From NCBI RefSeq assembly GCF_003330845.1, contig NZ_CP026121.1:620001-684000 (forward strand): a stretch of DNA of 64,000 bases, written 5' to 3'. Shown here one piece after another: positions 8,343-17,184 of this stretch; positions within the stretch are counted from its first letter, which is position 1, and the number at the start of each line of letters is the position of its first letter. This DNA comes from Streptomyces sp. Go-475. GTDB lineage: Bacteria > Actinomycetota > Actinomycetes > Streptomycetales > Streptomycetaceae. Under the pieces are notes generated by a model. That model was not told the DNA's origin. It searched no databases and saw nothing but the letters and a program-made list of their open reading frames with translations. The position numbers and the translations under genes are program-made.

Positions 8343-9192
8343 CCGGGGCCAGGGTCCGGAGGGTCCCGGTGACCGCCCGGGTCATGGCCTCCCGCGCGAG
8401 CGTCAGGTAGTCGCGCGGGTCGACGGCATCGGGGCGGTCGGCGAGGAACCGGCGGATCGCGCCGGTCAGTGCGATGTTCAGGGCCGTGCCGATGTTGACC
8501 TTGGCGATGCCGCCGGCGATCGCCGCGGTCAGTTCGTGGTCCGGGACGCCCGAGGAGCCGTGCAGGACGAGCGGGACGTCCAGGGCGGCGGACAGGCGGG
8601 TGAGCAGGGCGTGGTCGAGAGCGGCGGTGCGCGTGGTCATGGCGTGGGCGCTGCCGACGGCGACAGCCAGGGCGTCCACGCCGGAGTCGGCGACGAAGGC
8701 CCGGGCCTCGTCGGGGTCGGTGCGGGCGCCCGGGGCGTGCGCGTCCAGCGCGGGTCTGCCGTTCTTGCCGCCGATCTGGCCCAACTCGGCCTCGATCCAG
8801 AGCCCTTGGGCGTGGGCCCAGTCGACGGCCGCCCGGGTCGCCGCGAGGTTCCGCTCGTAGGGCAGCCGGGCCGCGTCGTACATCACGGAGCTGAAGCCGG
8901 CCTCCGCCGCCTGGTGCAGCAGGGTGTCGCTCTGCACGTGGTCGAGGTGCAACGCGACCGGCACGGCGGCGTGTTCGGCGGCGGCGACGGCCGCGCGGGC
9001 GAGGGGGAGCAGCCGGCCGCCGCGGAATCTGACCGCGTTCTCGCTGACCTGGAGCACGACGGGGGCGTGCGCGGACTCGGCGCCCGCGATGACGGCCTCG
9101 ACGTGTTCCAGTGTTATGACGTTGAACGAGGCGACGGCCGAACGGGCCGCCGCCGCGCGGGTGACGAGTTCGCCGGTGGTGGTGAGGGGCAC
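8332..9192 (-). CDS. Class II ketose-bisphosphate aldolase (tagatose/fructose type)
   Basis: 286 residues, the size of GatY/KbaY tagatose-1,6-bisphosphate aldolases. The N-terminal VASFNVITLEHVEAV, the zinc and catalytic region LHLDHVQS, EAELGQIGGKNG, the AVGSAHAM zinc-ligand loop and LHGSSGVPDHEL are all present. It splits a ketose 1,6-bisphosphate into dihydroxyacetone phosphate and glyceraldehyde 3-phosphate. It follows the SIS-domain isomerase gene by 13 bp, the pairing seen in N-acetylgalactosamine and tagatose catabolism. No phosphofructokinase-like gene is next to it. Confidence 0.82.
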   Translation of the reverse strand: MPLTTTGELVTRAAAARSAVASFNVITLEHVEAVIAGAESAHAPVVLQVSENAVRFRGGRLLPLARAAVAAAEHAAVPVALHLDHVQSDTLLHQAAEAGFSSVMYDAARLPYERNLAATRAAVDWAHAQGLWIEAELGQIGGKNGRPALDAHAPGARTDPDEARAFVADSGVDALAVAVGSAHAMTTRTAALDHALLTRLSAALDVPLVLHGSSGVPDHELTAAIAGGIAKVNIGTALNIALTGAIRRFLADRPDAVDPRDYLTLAREAMTRAVTGTLRTLAPATA

Positions 9193-9205
9193 GGGGTCTC
9201 CAGGG

Positions 9206-10087
9206 TCAGGGCGCGAGGATCACCGAGCGCGTGAGGTGGCGCGGGCGGTCGGGGTCCAGCCCGCGGGACGCGGCGACGGCGACCGCGAGGCGCTGGGCGC
9301 GGACCAGTTCGGCGAGCGGGTCCAGGTCTCCGGCGATCCACGACGCCCCGGTGTCGCGCACCTGTTCGGCGAGACCGTCCGGCGCGTCCCCGAGCATCCA
9401 GGTCGCCGTGCCCGTGGTGCTGACGCTGATCGGGCCGTGCCGGTACTCCATCGCGGGGTACGCCTCCGCCCAGGCCAGGGCGGCCTCGCGCATCTTCAGC
9501 CCGGCCTCGTTCGCCAGGCCGACGGTCCAGCCGCGCCCGAGGAACGTGAACTGCCCGCAGTCCACGAGCCCTTCGGGCAGGGGTTCGGCCAGGGCGGTCC
9601 GCGCGTCGGCGACGGCGGCGTGGGGGTGGAGGCCGAGGTGGGCGCGCAGGAGGGTGAGGGCGGTGGTGGCGAACCGGGTCTGGACGACGGAGCGTTCGTC
9701 CGCGTAGGCGAGGACGGCGAGGTCGTCGGCGGCCGCCCGCACGGGGGTGTCCGGGTCGGCGGTGATCGCGGTCGTGCGGGTGCGGCCCCGCAACCGGCCG
9801 AGCAGGTCGAGGACTTCGGTCGTGGTGCCGGAGCGGGTGAGGGCGACGACCCGGTCGTACGCCCGGCCGTGCGGGAACTCCGAGGCGGCGAACGCGTCGG
9901 TCTCGCCCTGGCCCGCGCCCTCGCGCAGGGCGGCGGCCGCCTGCGCCATGAAGTACGAGGTGCCGCAGCCGACGATCGCCACGCGCTCGCCCCGTTCCGG
10001 CAGCACCCGCGCATGGCCCGCCGCCTCCGCGGCGGCCCGGGTCCAGCACTCGGGCTGACTGGTCAGCTCCTCCTCGACATGCGTCAT
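9206..10087 (-). CDS. SIS-domain sugar-phosphate isomerase/deaminase (AgaS-like)
   Basis: 293 residues with two SIS domains. The first shows VAIVGCGTSYFMAQAAAALRE and ALTRSGTTTEVLD; the second FTFLGRGWTVGLANEAGLKMREA and MEYRHGPISV, typical of GlmS-like isomerases without the glutaminase half. The likely job is isomerisation or deamination of an amino-sugar phosphate, feeding the aldolase downstream. The ATG at 10087 has GGAGGG upstream. It is divergent from a DeoR-type regulator, the expected local repressor. Confidence 0.8.
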   Translation of the reverse strand: MTHVEEELTSQPECWTRAAAEAAGHARVLPERGERVAIVGCGTSYFMAQAAAALREGAGQGETDAFAASEFPHGRAYDRVVALTRSGTTTEVLDLLGRLRGRTRTTAITADPDTPVRAAADDLAVLAYADERSVVQTRFATTALTLLRAHLGLHPHAAVADARTALAEPLPEGLVDCGQFTFLGRGWTVGLANEAGLKMREAALAWAEAYPAMEYRHGPISVSTTGTATWMLGDAPDGLAEQVRDTGASWIAGDLDPLAELVRAQRLAVAVAASRGLDPDRPRHLTRSVILAP

Positions 10088-10203
10088 GCCGCACCCTCCG
10101 CTCTGATTGTTCCTGCAAGGTATCGCCAGCTTTCGAGCATCATCAAGCACTGTGCGCGGCCTGGTGCGCTAGGGTCGCCCGGGATCGAGACGTGGAGGTG
10201 CGG

Positions 10204-10983
10204 ATGCCGCGCGACGCCCGCTGGAAGGCGCTGCTGGAACTGCTCGTCGAGCGCGGCCGGCTGGACGTCGAGGAGGCGGCCGGGGCGCTCGGGGTGTCGG
10301 CGGCGACGATCCGCCGGGACTTCGACCGGCTCGCCGAGCAGCAGATGCTGGTGCGCACCCGGGGCGGCGCGGTCGTGCACGGCGTGTCGTACGAGCTGCC
10401 GCTGCGCTACAAGACGGCCCGCAACGCCTCGGAGAAGCAGCGCGTCGCGAAGGCCGTGGCGGACCTGGTCGCGCCCGGTGAGGCGGTCGGGCTGACGGGC
10501 GGCACGACCACCACGGAGGTGGCGCGGGCCCTGGCCGTGCGCGGGGACCTGGCGTCCGGGTCGCCCGCGCTGACCGTCGTCACGAACGCGCTGAACATCG
10601 CGAACGAGCTGGCCGTGCGGCCCCAGTTCAAGATCGTGCTGACCGGCGGCGTCGCGCGGGCCCAGTCGTACGAGCTGGTGGGGCCGCTGGCGGACGCGGT
10701 GCTCTGCCAGATCACCGTGGACGTGGCGGTCCTCGGCGTGGTCGCCTTCGACGTCACGCACGGCGCGGCGGCGCACGACGAGGCGGAGGCCGCGGTCAAC
10801 CGGCTGCTGTGCGAGCGGGCGGAGCGGGTGGTCGTGGCCGCCGACTCCAGCAAGCTGGGGCAGCGGGCGTTCGCCCGGATCTGCGGCGCCGAGGCGGTGG
10901 ACACGCTGGTCACGGACGCGGCGGCCGACGCGGCGACGCTCCGGCGGTTCGAGGAGGCCGGGGTGCGGGTCGTCACGGTGTGA
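10204..10983 (+). CDS. DeoR-family sugar regulator (AgaR-like)
   Basis: 259 residues. The N-terminal DeoR helix-turn-helix (RWKALLELLVERGRLDVEEAA, then ATIRRDFDRLAEQQ) precedes a DeoRC sensor domain with TGGTTTTEVARAL, VTNALNIANEL and VVVAADSSKLGQRAFA. Such repressors sense sugar phosphates. The ATG at 10204 has GGAGG five bases upstream, preferred over the GTG at 10192. Divergence from the isomerase-aldolase pair suggests it controls them through the 116-bp intergenic region, in which I could not identify a convincing operator. Confidence 0.87.
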   Translation: MPRDARWKALLELLVERGRLDVEEAAGALGVSAATIRRDFDRLAEQQMLVRTRGGAVVHGVSYELPLRYKTARNASEKQRVAKAVADLVAPGEAVGLTGGTTTTEVARALAVRGDLASGSPALTVVTNALNIANELAVRPQFKIVLTGGVARAQSYELVGPLADAVLCQITVDVAVLGVVAFDVTHGAAAHDEAEAAVNRLLCERAERVVVAADSSKLGQRAFARICGAEAVDTLVTDAAADAATLRRFEEAGVRVVTV

Positions 10984-11058
10984 TCCCCGGCCCCGGTGTC
11001 CGCGGGACACCTCCCGCCTAAGCTGGGGCTGAGAGCCCGCCGGGTCAGGGAGGCTGCC

Positions 11059-12876
11059 ATGCAGGGAACAGCGGACGGCCGGCGGTATCTGCCGATCGCC
11101 GAGCACGGGCTCATCGGCGATCTGCGCAGTGTGGCCCTGGTGGGGACCGACGGCACGATCGACTGGTACTGCTGCGGGGCCTTCGACGCGCCGAGCGTCT
11201 TCGCCTCCATCCTGGACGCGGAGCGCGGCGGCTGCTTCGAACTGGCGGCGGCCGTGCCGGCGCGGACCAAGCAGTTCTACTTCCCCGACACCAACGTCCT
11301 GATCACCCGCTTCTTCACCGAGGACGGCGTCGGCGAGGTGCAGGACTTCATGCCGGTCGGCGGTGATGCGGTGGAGGCCGAGCGGCACCGGCTGATCCGG
11401 CGGGTGGTGTGCGTGCGCGGCTCGATCCCGTTCCGTACGCGGGTGGCCCCCCGCTTCGACTACGGCACCCGGCCGCACACCGTCCGGCCGGCCGGTGAGA
11501 CGGCCGTCTTCGAGGCCGACGGGATGGCGCTCGCGCTGACCGCGACCGTGCCGCTGGAGGCCGACGGGCCGGACGTCCGCGGGGACTTCAAGCTCGCCGA
11601 GGGCGAGTCGGCGGTGTTCGCGCTGGACAAGGTCGGCGGCGAGGTCTCGCCCCGCCGGTGCGCGCGCACGGAGGCGGAGGAGCAGTTCGCGGCGACGGTG
11701 GCGTACTGGCGGCGCTGGCTGTCGGCGTCCCGCTACAAGGGCCGCTGGCGGGAGATGGTGCACCGCTCGGCCCTGACGCTGAAGCTGCTCACCTACGCGC
11801 CGACCGGGGCGATCGTGGCCGCGCCGACGACGAGCCTGCCCGAGCAGCTCGGCGGCGAACGCAACTGGGACTACCGGTACGTGTGGGTGCGCGACGCGGC
11901 CTTCTGCGTCTACGCCCTGCTGCGGCTGGGCTTCACCGGCGAGGCCGAGGCGTTCATGGACTTCGTCACCCGGCACATCAGCCCGGGCGACGGCAAGCCC
12001 TCGGGCCCGCTGCAGATCATGTACGGCATCGACGGGCGCACCGAGCTGCCCGAGCGGACCCTCGACCATCTGGAGGGCCACGACGGCTCCGCGCCCGTCC
12101 GGGTCGGCAACGCGGCGGCCGACCAGCTCCAGCTCGACATCTACGGCGCGCTGATCGACTCCATCTACCTCTACGACAAGTGGGCCAAGCCCGTCTCCAG
12201 CGACCAGTGGGACGACGTGTGCGCCCTGGTGGACTGGGTGTGCGACCACTGGGACCAGCCCGACGAGGGCATCTGGGAGACCCGGGGCGGGCGCAAGAAC
12301 TTCCTGTACTCGCGGCTGATGTGCTGGGTGGCGATCGAGCGGGCCATCCGGATGGCGAACCGGCGCGGACTGCCCGCCGACCTGCCCCGCTGGCGGGAGT
12401 GCCGCGACACGATCTACCGGCGGATCATGAGCCGGGGCTGGTGCGCGGAGCGCCGGGCCTTCGTCCAGCACGAGGACGGCGACGTGCTGGACGCGGCCGT
12501 GCTGATGATGCCGCTGACGAAGTTCATCGCCCCGACCGACCCGAAGTGGCTGTCGACGCTGGACGCCCTGACCGAGGAGCTGGTGTCCGACTCGCTGGTG
12601 TACCGCTACGACCCGCAGGCCAGCCCGGACGGACTGCGCGGCGACGAGGGCACGTTCTCCATCTGCTCGTTCTGGTACGTCGAGGCGATGGTGCACGCGG
12701 GCCGGATCGACGAGGCGCGCCTCGCCTTCGAGAAGATGCTGACGTACGCCAACCATCTCGGCCTGTACGCCGAGGAGATCAGCCACACCGGGGAGCAGCA
12801 GGGCAACTTCCCGCAGGCGTTCACGCACCTCGCGCTGATCAGCGCGGCCTTCAACCTGGACCGGGCCCTCGGCTGA
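11059..12876 (+). CDS. Glycoside hydrolase family 15 protein (glucoamylase/trehalase-like)
   Basis: 605 residues. An N-terminal beta-domain (YLPIAEHGLIGDLRSVALVGTDGTIDWYC) is followed by an (alpha/alpha)6 barrel with NWDYRYVWVRDAAF, GRKNFLYSRLMCWVAIERAI and, near the C-terminus, DEGTFSICSFWYVEAM holding a candidate catalytic Glu. Actinobacterial enzymes of this architecture hydrolyse trehalose or alpha-glucans in the cytoplasm; no signal peptide is seen. The ATG at 11059 follows AGGGAGG. It stands alone, ending 3 bp from the convergent copper-module gene. Confidence 0.85.
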   Translation: MQGTADGRRYLPIAEHGLIGDLRSVALVGTDGTIDWYCCGAFDAPSVFASILDAERGGCFELAAAVPARTKQFYFPDTNVLITRFFTEDGVGEVQDFMPVGGDAVEAERHRLIRRVVCVRGSIPFRTRVAPRFDYGTRPHTVRPAGETAVFEADGMALALTATVPLEADGPDVRGDFKLAEGESAVFALDKVGGEVSPRRCARTEAEEQFAATVAYWRRWLSASRYKGRWREMVHRSALTLKLLTYAPTGAIVAAPTTSLPEQLGGERNWDYRYVWVRDAAFCVYALLRLGFTGEAEAFMDFVTRHISPGDGKPSGPLQIMYGIDGRTELPERTLDHLEGHDGSAPVRVGNAAADQLQLDIYGALIDSIYLYDKWAKPVSSDQWDDVCALVDWVCDHWDQPDEGIWETRGGRKNFLYSRLMCWVAIERAIRMANRRGLPADLPRWRECRDTIYRRIMSRGWCAERRAFVQHEDGDVLDAAVLMMPLTKFIAPTDPKWLSTLDALTEELVSDSLVYRYDPQASPDGLRGDEGTFSICSFWYVEAMVHAGRIDEARLAFEKMLTYANHLGLYAEEISHTGEQQGNFPQAFTHLALISAAFNLDRALG

Positions 12877-12879
12877 CGC

Positions 12880-13839
12880 TCAGTGCCCGTGGCCGTCGTC
12901 CGCGTGCCCCTCGGGGGTACCGGAACCGGCTGCGGCTCCCCCGGCGCGGACGGTGAAGGCCGCCGTGTGGACCGTGCCGTCGTGCTGGAAGTCCAGGAAC
13001 AGGCGGTAGGAGCCGGCGCTGGGTGCCGTGGCCGTGAACGAGATGTCCGGGCCGGGCCTGGTGGTGCCGTCGCCGGGTTCGCCGTTCGGGTGGACGTGCA
13101 GGTAGGCGAGGTCGCCGGAGCGCAGGGCGACCAGGTGGCCGTACGCGCCGAGGTAGGGCTGGAGGTCGGTGACGGGCCTGCCGTCGCGGGAGACCTTCAG
13201 CTTCAGTTCGCTCGCCTTGCCGGGGCGCGGGGCGCCGGTCAGTTCGACCTGGTAGCCGTCGGTCTCGGCCGTGGTGCTCGGTGCGGGCAGTTCCTTCGGC
13301 CGGTACGGGCCGGAGGCGGCGAGGTCCGCGCCGAGGGTGAGGTTCCGCGCGTCCTTCCGGGCCGGGGTGAAGTCGGCGAAGACGCGGTAGCCGCCCGCGC
13401 TGGGCAGGTCGACGGGGGTGCTCCAGGTGCCGTCGGCGGCGCGGGTGGGGTGCAGGTGGCGGTAGGTGGCCAGGTCGCGTGAGGCCACGATGAGGTGGAG
13501 TTCCTTGTCGTGCTCGCGCTGGTAGGCGGTGACCGCGCGACCGCTGCCGTCCCGGACGGTGAAGCGCAGCTCGGCGCGCTGCCCGGCGGTGACGGTCGGG
13601 GTCTTCAGGTCGAGGGTGTAGCCGTCCTCGGAGATCTGGAGCCCGCCCGCCGGGGGCGTGTCGTGCCCCGCGTGCCCGTCGTCCCGCGCCGGCGGGGATG
13701 CGGGCCGGGCGTGCCCGTCCTCGTGCTTCGGCGGGTCGTCGGCGGCGACGGGGCCGACGCCCTGACCGACCCCGTAGGCCGTGCCGAACGTGGCGGCCAG
13801 GGCGGCGGCGAAGGTGGTGATCTTCAGTCCGGTTTTCAT
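12880..13839 (-). CDS. His-rich secreted protein with duplicated beta-domain, copper-module associated
   Basis: 319 residues. An N-terminal export signal (MKTGLKITTFAAALAATFGTAYG) is followed by a His/Asp-rich linker (HEDGHARP, DDGHAGHD), two related beta-rich domains and a His-rich end (GHADDGHGH). Domain 1 has KELHLIVASRDLATYRHLHP and GGYRVFADF; domain 2 has YGHLVALRSGDLAYLHVHPNG and GSYRLFLDF, so an internal duplication is clear. HLHP and HVHP look like metal sites; there are no cysteines. Divergence from copZ-copA across CsoR-like palindromes points to extracytoplasmic copper binding or buffering. No characterised family was recognised with certainty; FixH/CopC-like folds are alternatives. 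Confidence 0.7.
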   Translation of the reverse strand: MKTGLKITTFAAALAATFGTAYGVGQGVGPVAADDPPKHEDGHARPASPPARDDGHAGHDTPPAGGLQISEDGYTLDLKTPTVTAGQRAELRFTVRDGSGRAVTAYQREHDKELHLIVASRDLATYRHLHPTRAADGTWSTPVDLPSAGGYRVFADFTPARKDARNLTLGADLAASGPYRPKELPAPSTTAETDGYQVELTGAPRPGKASELKLKVSRDGRPVTDLQPYLGAYGHLVALRSGDLAYLHVHPNGEPGDGTTRPGPDISFTATAPSAGSYRLFLDFQHDGTVHTAAFTVRAGGAAAGSGTPEGHADDGHGH

Positions 13840-13903
13840 GGCCTTCGGCTCCTTCGATGCTGCGGGCCTGCCGCGCGGATGCGGGGCCTCCATGCAGCTC
13901 ACC

Positions 13904-13920
13904 ATACCCCTAGGGGGTAT
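13904..13920. promoter_or_regulatory. CsoR-like copper operator 1
   Basis: ATACCCCTAGGGGGTAT, a near-perfect palindrome of the ATACCC/GGGTAT type bound by CsoR copper repressors in Streptomyces. It lies closest to the His-rich secreted-protein gene. Confidence 0.75.
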
Positions 13921-13949
13921 AGAGTCAAGTGGTTTCCGCGCTTGCATCC

Positions 13950-13968
13950 TATACCCCTCGGGGGTATA
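13950..13968. promoter_or_regulatory. CsoR-like copper operator 2
   Basis: TATACCCCTCGGGGGTATA, a second near-perfect palindrome of the same type, 30 bp from the first and about 60 bp before copZ. Copper binding to CsoR would release it and open both divergent promoters. Confidence 0.75.
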
Positions 13969-13985
13969 TATGAACTCGGCGAGGG

Positions 13986-14004
13986 GATACCCCCGCCCCG
14001 TATC
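13986..14004. promoter_or_regulatory. Possible third, degenerate CsoR-like site
   Basis: GATAC-N9-GTATC, just upstream of copZ. The outer arms match the two better sites but the centre is an uninterrupted CCCCGCCCC, so it may be a weak site or a relic. Confidence 0.35.
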
Positions 14005-14027
14005 CGTGAATCACCAGGGAGGCTCCG

Positions 14028-14240
14028 ATGCCCGCCACCACCTACGCCGTCTCCGGGATGTCCTGCGGCCACTGCAAGGCCACGCTCACCAAGGTGATCG
14101 GCGCGCTGGACGGCGTCAGCGGCGTCGAGGTCGATCTCGACACCGGCCGCGTGACCGTCACCGGCGCCGCCGAGCCCGACGACGCCGCGATCGCGGAGGT
14201 CGTCGACGAGGCCGGCTACGAGCTCACCGGGAGGGTCTGA
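14028..14240 (+). CDS. copZ: CopZ-type copper chaperone
   Basis: 70 residues forming one heavy-metal-associated domain. The copper site is GMSCGHCKATL; the betaalphabetabetaalphabeta pattern ends with EAGYELTGRV. It would carry Cu(I) to the CopA ATPase encoded three bases downstream. Expression is probably induced by copper through the CsoR-like palindromes upstream. Confidence 0.92.
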   Translation: MPATTYAVSGMSCGHCKATLTKVIGALDGVSGVEVDLDTGRVTVTGAAEPDDAAIAEVVDEAGYELTGRV

Positions 14241-14243
14241 GCC

Positions 14244-16493
14244 ATGAGTACGGGCACGACGACCGGCGCCGACGCCGAGGTGGAGCTCGCCATCGGTGGC
14301 ATGACCTGCGCGTCCTGCGCGGCGCGCATCGAGAAGAAGCTCAACCGCATGGAGGGGGTCACCGCCACCGTCAACTACGCCACCGAGAAGGCGAAGGTCA
14401 GCTATGCGGGCGAGGTCTCCGTCCGGGAGCTGATCGCCGCGGTGGAGGCGGCCGGGTACACCGCGCGGGAGCCCGCACCGCCCGAGGAGCCCGGCGAGCC
14501 GGCCGTCGAGGCCGACGAACTGCGGCCGCTGCGCGAGCGGTTGGTCACGGCCGTGGTGCTGGCGGTGCCCGTCGTGGCCCTCGCCATGATCCCGGCCCTG
14601 CAGTTCGAGTACTGGCAGTGGCTGTCGCTCACCCTGGCCGCGCCCGTCGTGACGTACGCGGCGTGGCCCTTCCACAAGGCGGCCCTCGTCAACGCCCGGC
14701 ACGGCGCGGCCACCATGGACACGCTGATCTCGGTCGGTACCTCGGCCGCGTTCCTTTGGTCGCTGTGGGCGCTGTTCTTCGGCACCGCGGGCACGCCGGG
14801 CATGACGCACCCCTTCGAGCTGACCATCGAGCGCACGGACGGTGCCGGGAACATCTACCTGGAGGCAGCGGCGGGCGTCACCGCCTTCATCCTGGCCGGA
14901 CGGTACTTCGAGGCCCGCGCCAAGCGCAGGGCCGGAGCGGCGCTGCGGGCGCTGCTGGAGCTGGGCGCCAAGGACGTCACCGTGCTGCGGGACGACGGCC
15001 GCGAACAGACCGTGCCGGTGGGCGAGTTGCGGGTCGGGGACCGGTTCCTGGTCCGGCCCGGGGAGAAGATCGCCACCGACGGGACGGTCGTCGAGGGTTC
15101 CTCCGCGGTGGACGCCTCGATGCTCACCGGTGAGTCGGTGCCGGTGGAGGTCGGCGCGGGGGACGCGGTCACCGGCGCCACGATCAATGCCGGCGGGCGG
15201 CTCGTCGTGCGCGCCACGCGGGTCGGCGCCGACACGCAGCTGGCGCGGATGGCGAAGCTGGTGGAGGACGCGCAGCACGGCAAGGCCGCCGCGCAGCGCC
15301 TCGCGGACCGCGTCTCGGCCGTGTTCGTGCCGGTCGTGATCGCCCTGGCGCTGGGCACGCTGGGCTTCTGGCTCGGCAACGGCGCCGGGCTCACGGCCGC
15401 CTTCACCGCCGCGGTCGCCGTGCTCGTCATCGCCTGCCCGTGCGCCCTGGGCCTGGCCACACCGACCGCGCTCATGGTCGGCACCGGGCGGGGCGCCCAG
15501 CTCGGCATCCTGATCAAGGGCCCGGAGGTCCTGGAGTCCACCCGCCGCGTCGACACCGTCGTCCTGGACAAGACCGGCACCGTCACCACCGGCCGGATGA
15601 CGCTGCTGGCCGTGCACACCGCCGACGGCATCGACGAGGCCGACGTGCTGCGGCTGGCCGGGGCGCTGGAGCACTCCTCCGAGCACCCGATCGCCCGTGC
15701 CGTCGCCGACGGGGCGCTGGCGAAGCTGGGCACGCTGCCCACGCCCGAGGACTTCGCCAACGTGCCCGGGCTGGGGGTCCAGGGCATCGTCGAGGGCCAC
15801 GCGGTGCTCGTCGGGCGGGAGCGGCTGCTGGCCGACTGGGCCATGGAACTGCCCGAGGGGCTGGCGCGGGCCCGAGCGGCGGCCGAGGACGCCGGGCGCA
15901 CCGCCATCGCCGTCGCCTGGGACGGCGCGGCCCGGGCGGTGCTGGAGGTCGCCGACGCCGTGAAGGAGACGAGCGCGGAGGCGGTCGGGCGGCTGCGTGC
16001 GCTGGGACTCACGCCGATCCTGCTGACCGGCGACAACAAGGCCGTCGCCGCGTCCGTCGCCCGCGAGGTGGGCATCGAGGAGGTCGTCGCCGAGGTGCTC
16101 CCGCAGGACAAGGTCGAGGTCGTCAAGCGGCTGCAGGCCGAAGGCCGGTCGGTGGCGATGGTCGGCGACGGGGTCAACGACGCGGCGGCCCTCGCCCAGG
16201 CGGATCTCGGTCTGGCCATGGGCACCGGCACGGACGCCGCGATCGAGGCCGGCGACCTGACGCTCGTCCGGGGCGATCTGCGGGCCGCGGCGGACGCCGT
16301 CCGGCTCGCGCGCCGCACCCTCGGCACCATCCGCTCGAACCTGTTCTGGGCCTTCGCCTACAACGTGGCGGCCCTGCCCCTGGCCGCGGCCGGCCTGCTC
16401 ACCCCGATGATCGCCGGGGCGGCCATGGCCTTCTCCTCGGTCTTCGTCGTCGGCAACTCGCTACGGCTGCGCACCTTCCGGGCCGCGGGCTGA
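14244..16493 (+). CDS. copA: Copper-exporting P1B-type ATPase CopA
   Basis: 749 residues. One N-terminal metal-binding domain ([15 protein letters not shown], CxxC at 22-25) precedes eight predicted membrane helices. TGES actuator, CPC ion channel motif ([12 protein letters not shown]), DKTGT phosphorylation site, EHPIARA in the nucleotide-binding domain and [12 protein letters not shown] are all present. It pumps Cu(I) out of the cell. It is in one unit with copZ; the 3' end converges on a methyltransferase gene with a 12-bp gap and no clear terminator. Confidence 0.95.
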   Translation: MSTGTTTGADAEVELAIGGMTCASCAARIEKKLNRMEGVTATVNYATEKAKVSYAGEVSVRELIAAVEAAGYTAREPAPPEEPGEPAVEADELRPLRERLVTAVVLAVPVVALAMIPALQFEYWQWLSLTLAAPVVTYAAWPFHKAALVNARHGAATMDTLISVGTSAAFLWSLWALFFGTAGTPGMTHPFELTIERTDGAGNIYLEAAAGVTAFILAGRYFEARAKRRAGAALRALLELGAKDVTVLRDDGREQTVPVGELRVGDRFLVRPGEKIATDGTVVEGSSAVDASMLTGESVPVEVGAGDAVTGATINAGGRLVVRATRVGADTQLARMAKLVEDAQHGKAAAQRLADRVSAVFVPVVIALALGTLGFWLGNGAGLTAAFTAAVAVLVIACPCALGLATPTALMVGTGRGAQLGILIKGPEVLESTRRVDTVVLDKTGTVTTGRMTLLAVHTADGIDEADVLRLAGALEHSSEHPIARAVADGALAKLGTLPTPEDFANVPGLGVQGIVEGHAVLVGRERLLADWAMELPEGLARARAAAEDAGRTAIAVAWDGAARAVLEVADAVKETSAEAVGRLRALGLTPILLTGDNKAVAASVAREVGIEEVVAEVLPQDKVEVVKRLQAEGRSVAMVGDGVNDAAALAQADLGLAMGTGTDAAIEAGDLTLVRGDLRAAADAVRLARRTLGTIRSNLFWAFAYNVAALPLAAAGLLTPMIAGAAMAFSSVFVVGNSLRLRTFRAAG

Positions 16494-16505
16494 CGCGGCG
16501 GCCGG

Positions 16506-17162
16506 TCAACGGCGGTGCCACACCAGCGTGTAGCGCCAGAACAGACGCCGGCGCAGGCGCGCACCGGGCAGGACGCCGCGCGCCTCGCGGGCGATCTCGG
16601 AGAACGTCATGTCCGCGGCCCGGGCGCGGGCGGTCATCGCGACCGGAAGCGCCGCCCTGCGGCCCCGGTTCTTCAGCAGCGCCATGACGATGTTGAGCGG
16701 GACGGACGCGAAGGAGAGCAGGTGGTCGACGGGATCCTCCGCGCGGTGGAGACCGACGACCACCAGGGTCCCGCCGGGGGCCACACGGTCGCGGAAGGCC
16801 GTGAGGGCCTCGGTGAACGGCAGATGGTGGATGACGGCGACGCAGGTGAGGGCGTCGTACGCGGCATCGGGCAGCCCGCCCGGCGCGTCGGCCACCGTGT
16901 ACGTCACCGGGGCCGACGCGGGGGTCAGTGCGCGCGCCCGGGCCGTGATCGCCGGGTCCGCGTCGATCCCGTGCACGCGCCCGGCCCGGCCGGCCAGCAG
17001 CCGGGCGAGGTCGCCGCTGCCGCACCCCACGTCCAGGGCGCTCCCCAGTCGCGCGGGGAGCTGCCGCAGGAGCCAGGGGTGGAAGTGGGCGTTGTGGTCC
17101 CAGGGGCGGGCGGTGTGGAAGCGGTCGAGTGCGCGCGGGATCCGGCCGGGCGGGGATGTCAT
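16506..17162 (-). CDS. Class I SAM-dependent methyltransferase
   Basis: 218 residues. Motif I reads SALDVGCGSGDLARLLAGRA, followed by the acidic GIDADP, motif II in YDALTCVAVIHHLP and motif III in VAPGGTLVVVGL. It is a small-molecule-type methyltransferase of the ubiE/methyltransferase-11 group. It ends 22 bp before the ornithine monooxygenase gene's stop and runs the same way, so it might be transcribed with it; whether it modifies the siderophore is unknown, and the family occurs widely outside such clusters. Confidence 0.8.
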   Translation of the reverse strand: MTSPPGRIPRALDRFHTARPWDHNAHFHPWLLRQLPARLGSALDVGCGSGDLARLLAGRAGRVHGIDADPAITARARALTPASAPVTYTVADAPGGLPDAAYDALTCVAVIHHLPFTEALTAFRDRVAPGGTLVVVGLHRAEDPVDHLLSFASVPLNIVMALLKNRGRRAALPVAMTARARAADMTFSEIAREARGVLPGARLRRRLFWRYTLVWHRR

Positions 17163-17184
17163 GCCCTCAGTTCAGCAGACGGGG

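Noticed and set aside
10084..12828. 914-codon minus-strand frame covering the DeoR and GH15 genes
   Set aside because: No domain motifs and strongly biased composition; the plus-strand genes have full family signatures.
16506..17162. Methyltransferase as a siderophore-tailoring enzyme
   Set aside because: It adjoins the monooxygenase gene, but it lacks an iron box of its own and belongs to a broad family; no sequence evidence ties it to the peptide, so it is listed only as a neighbour.
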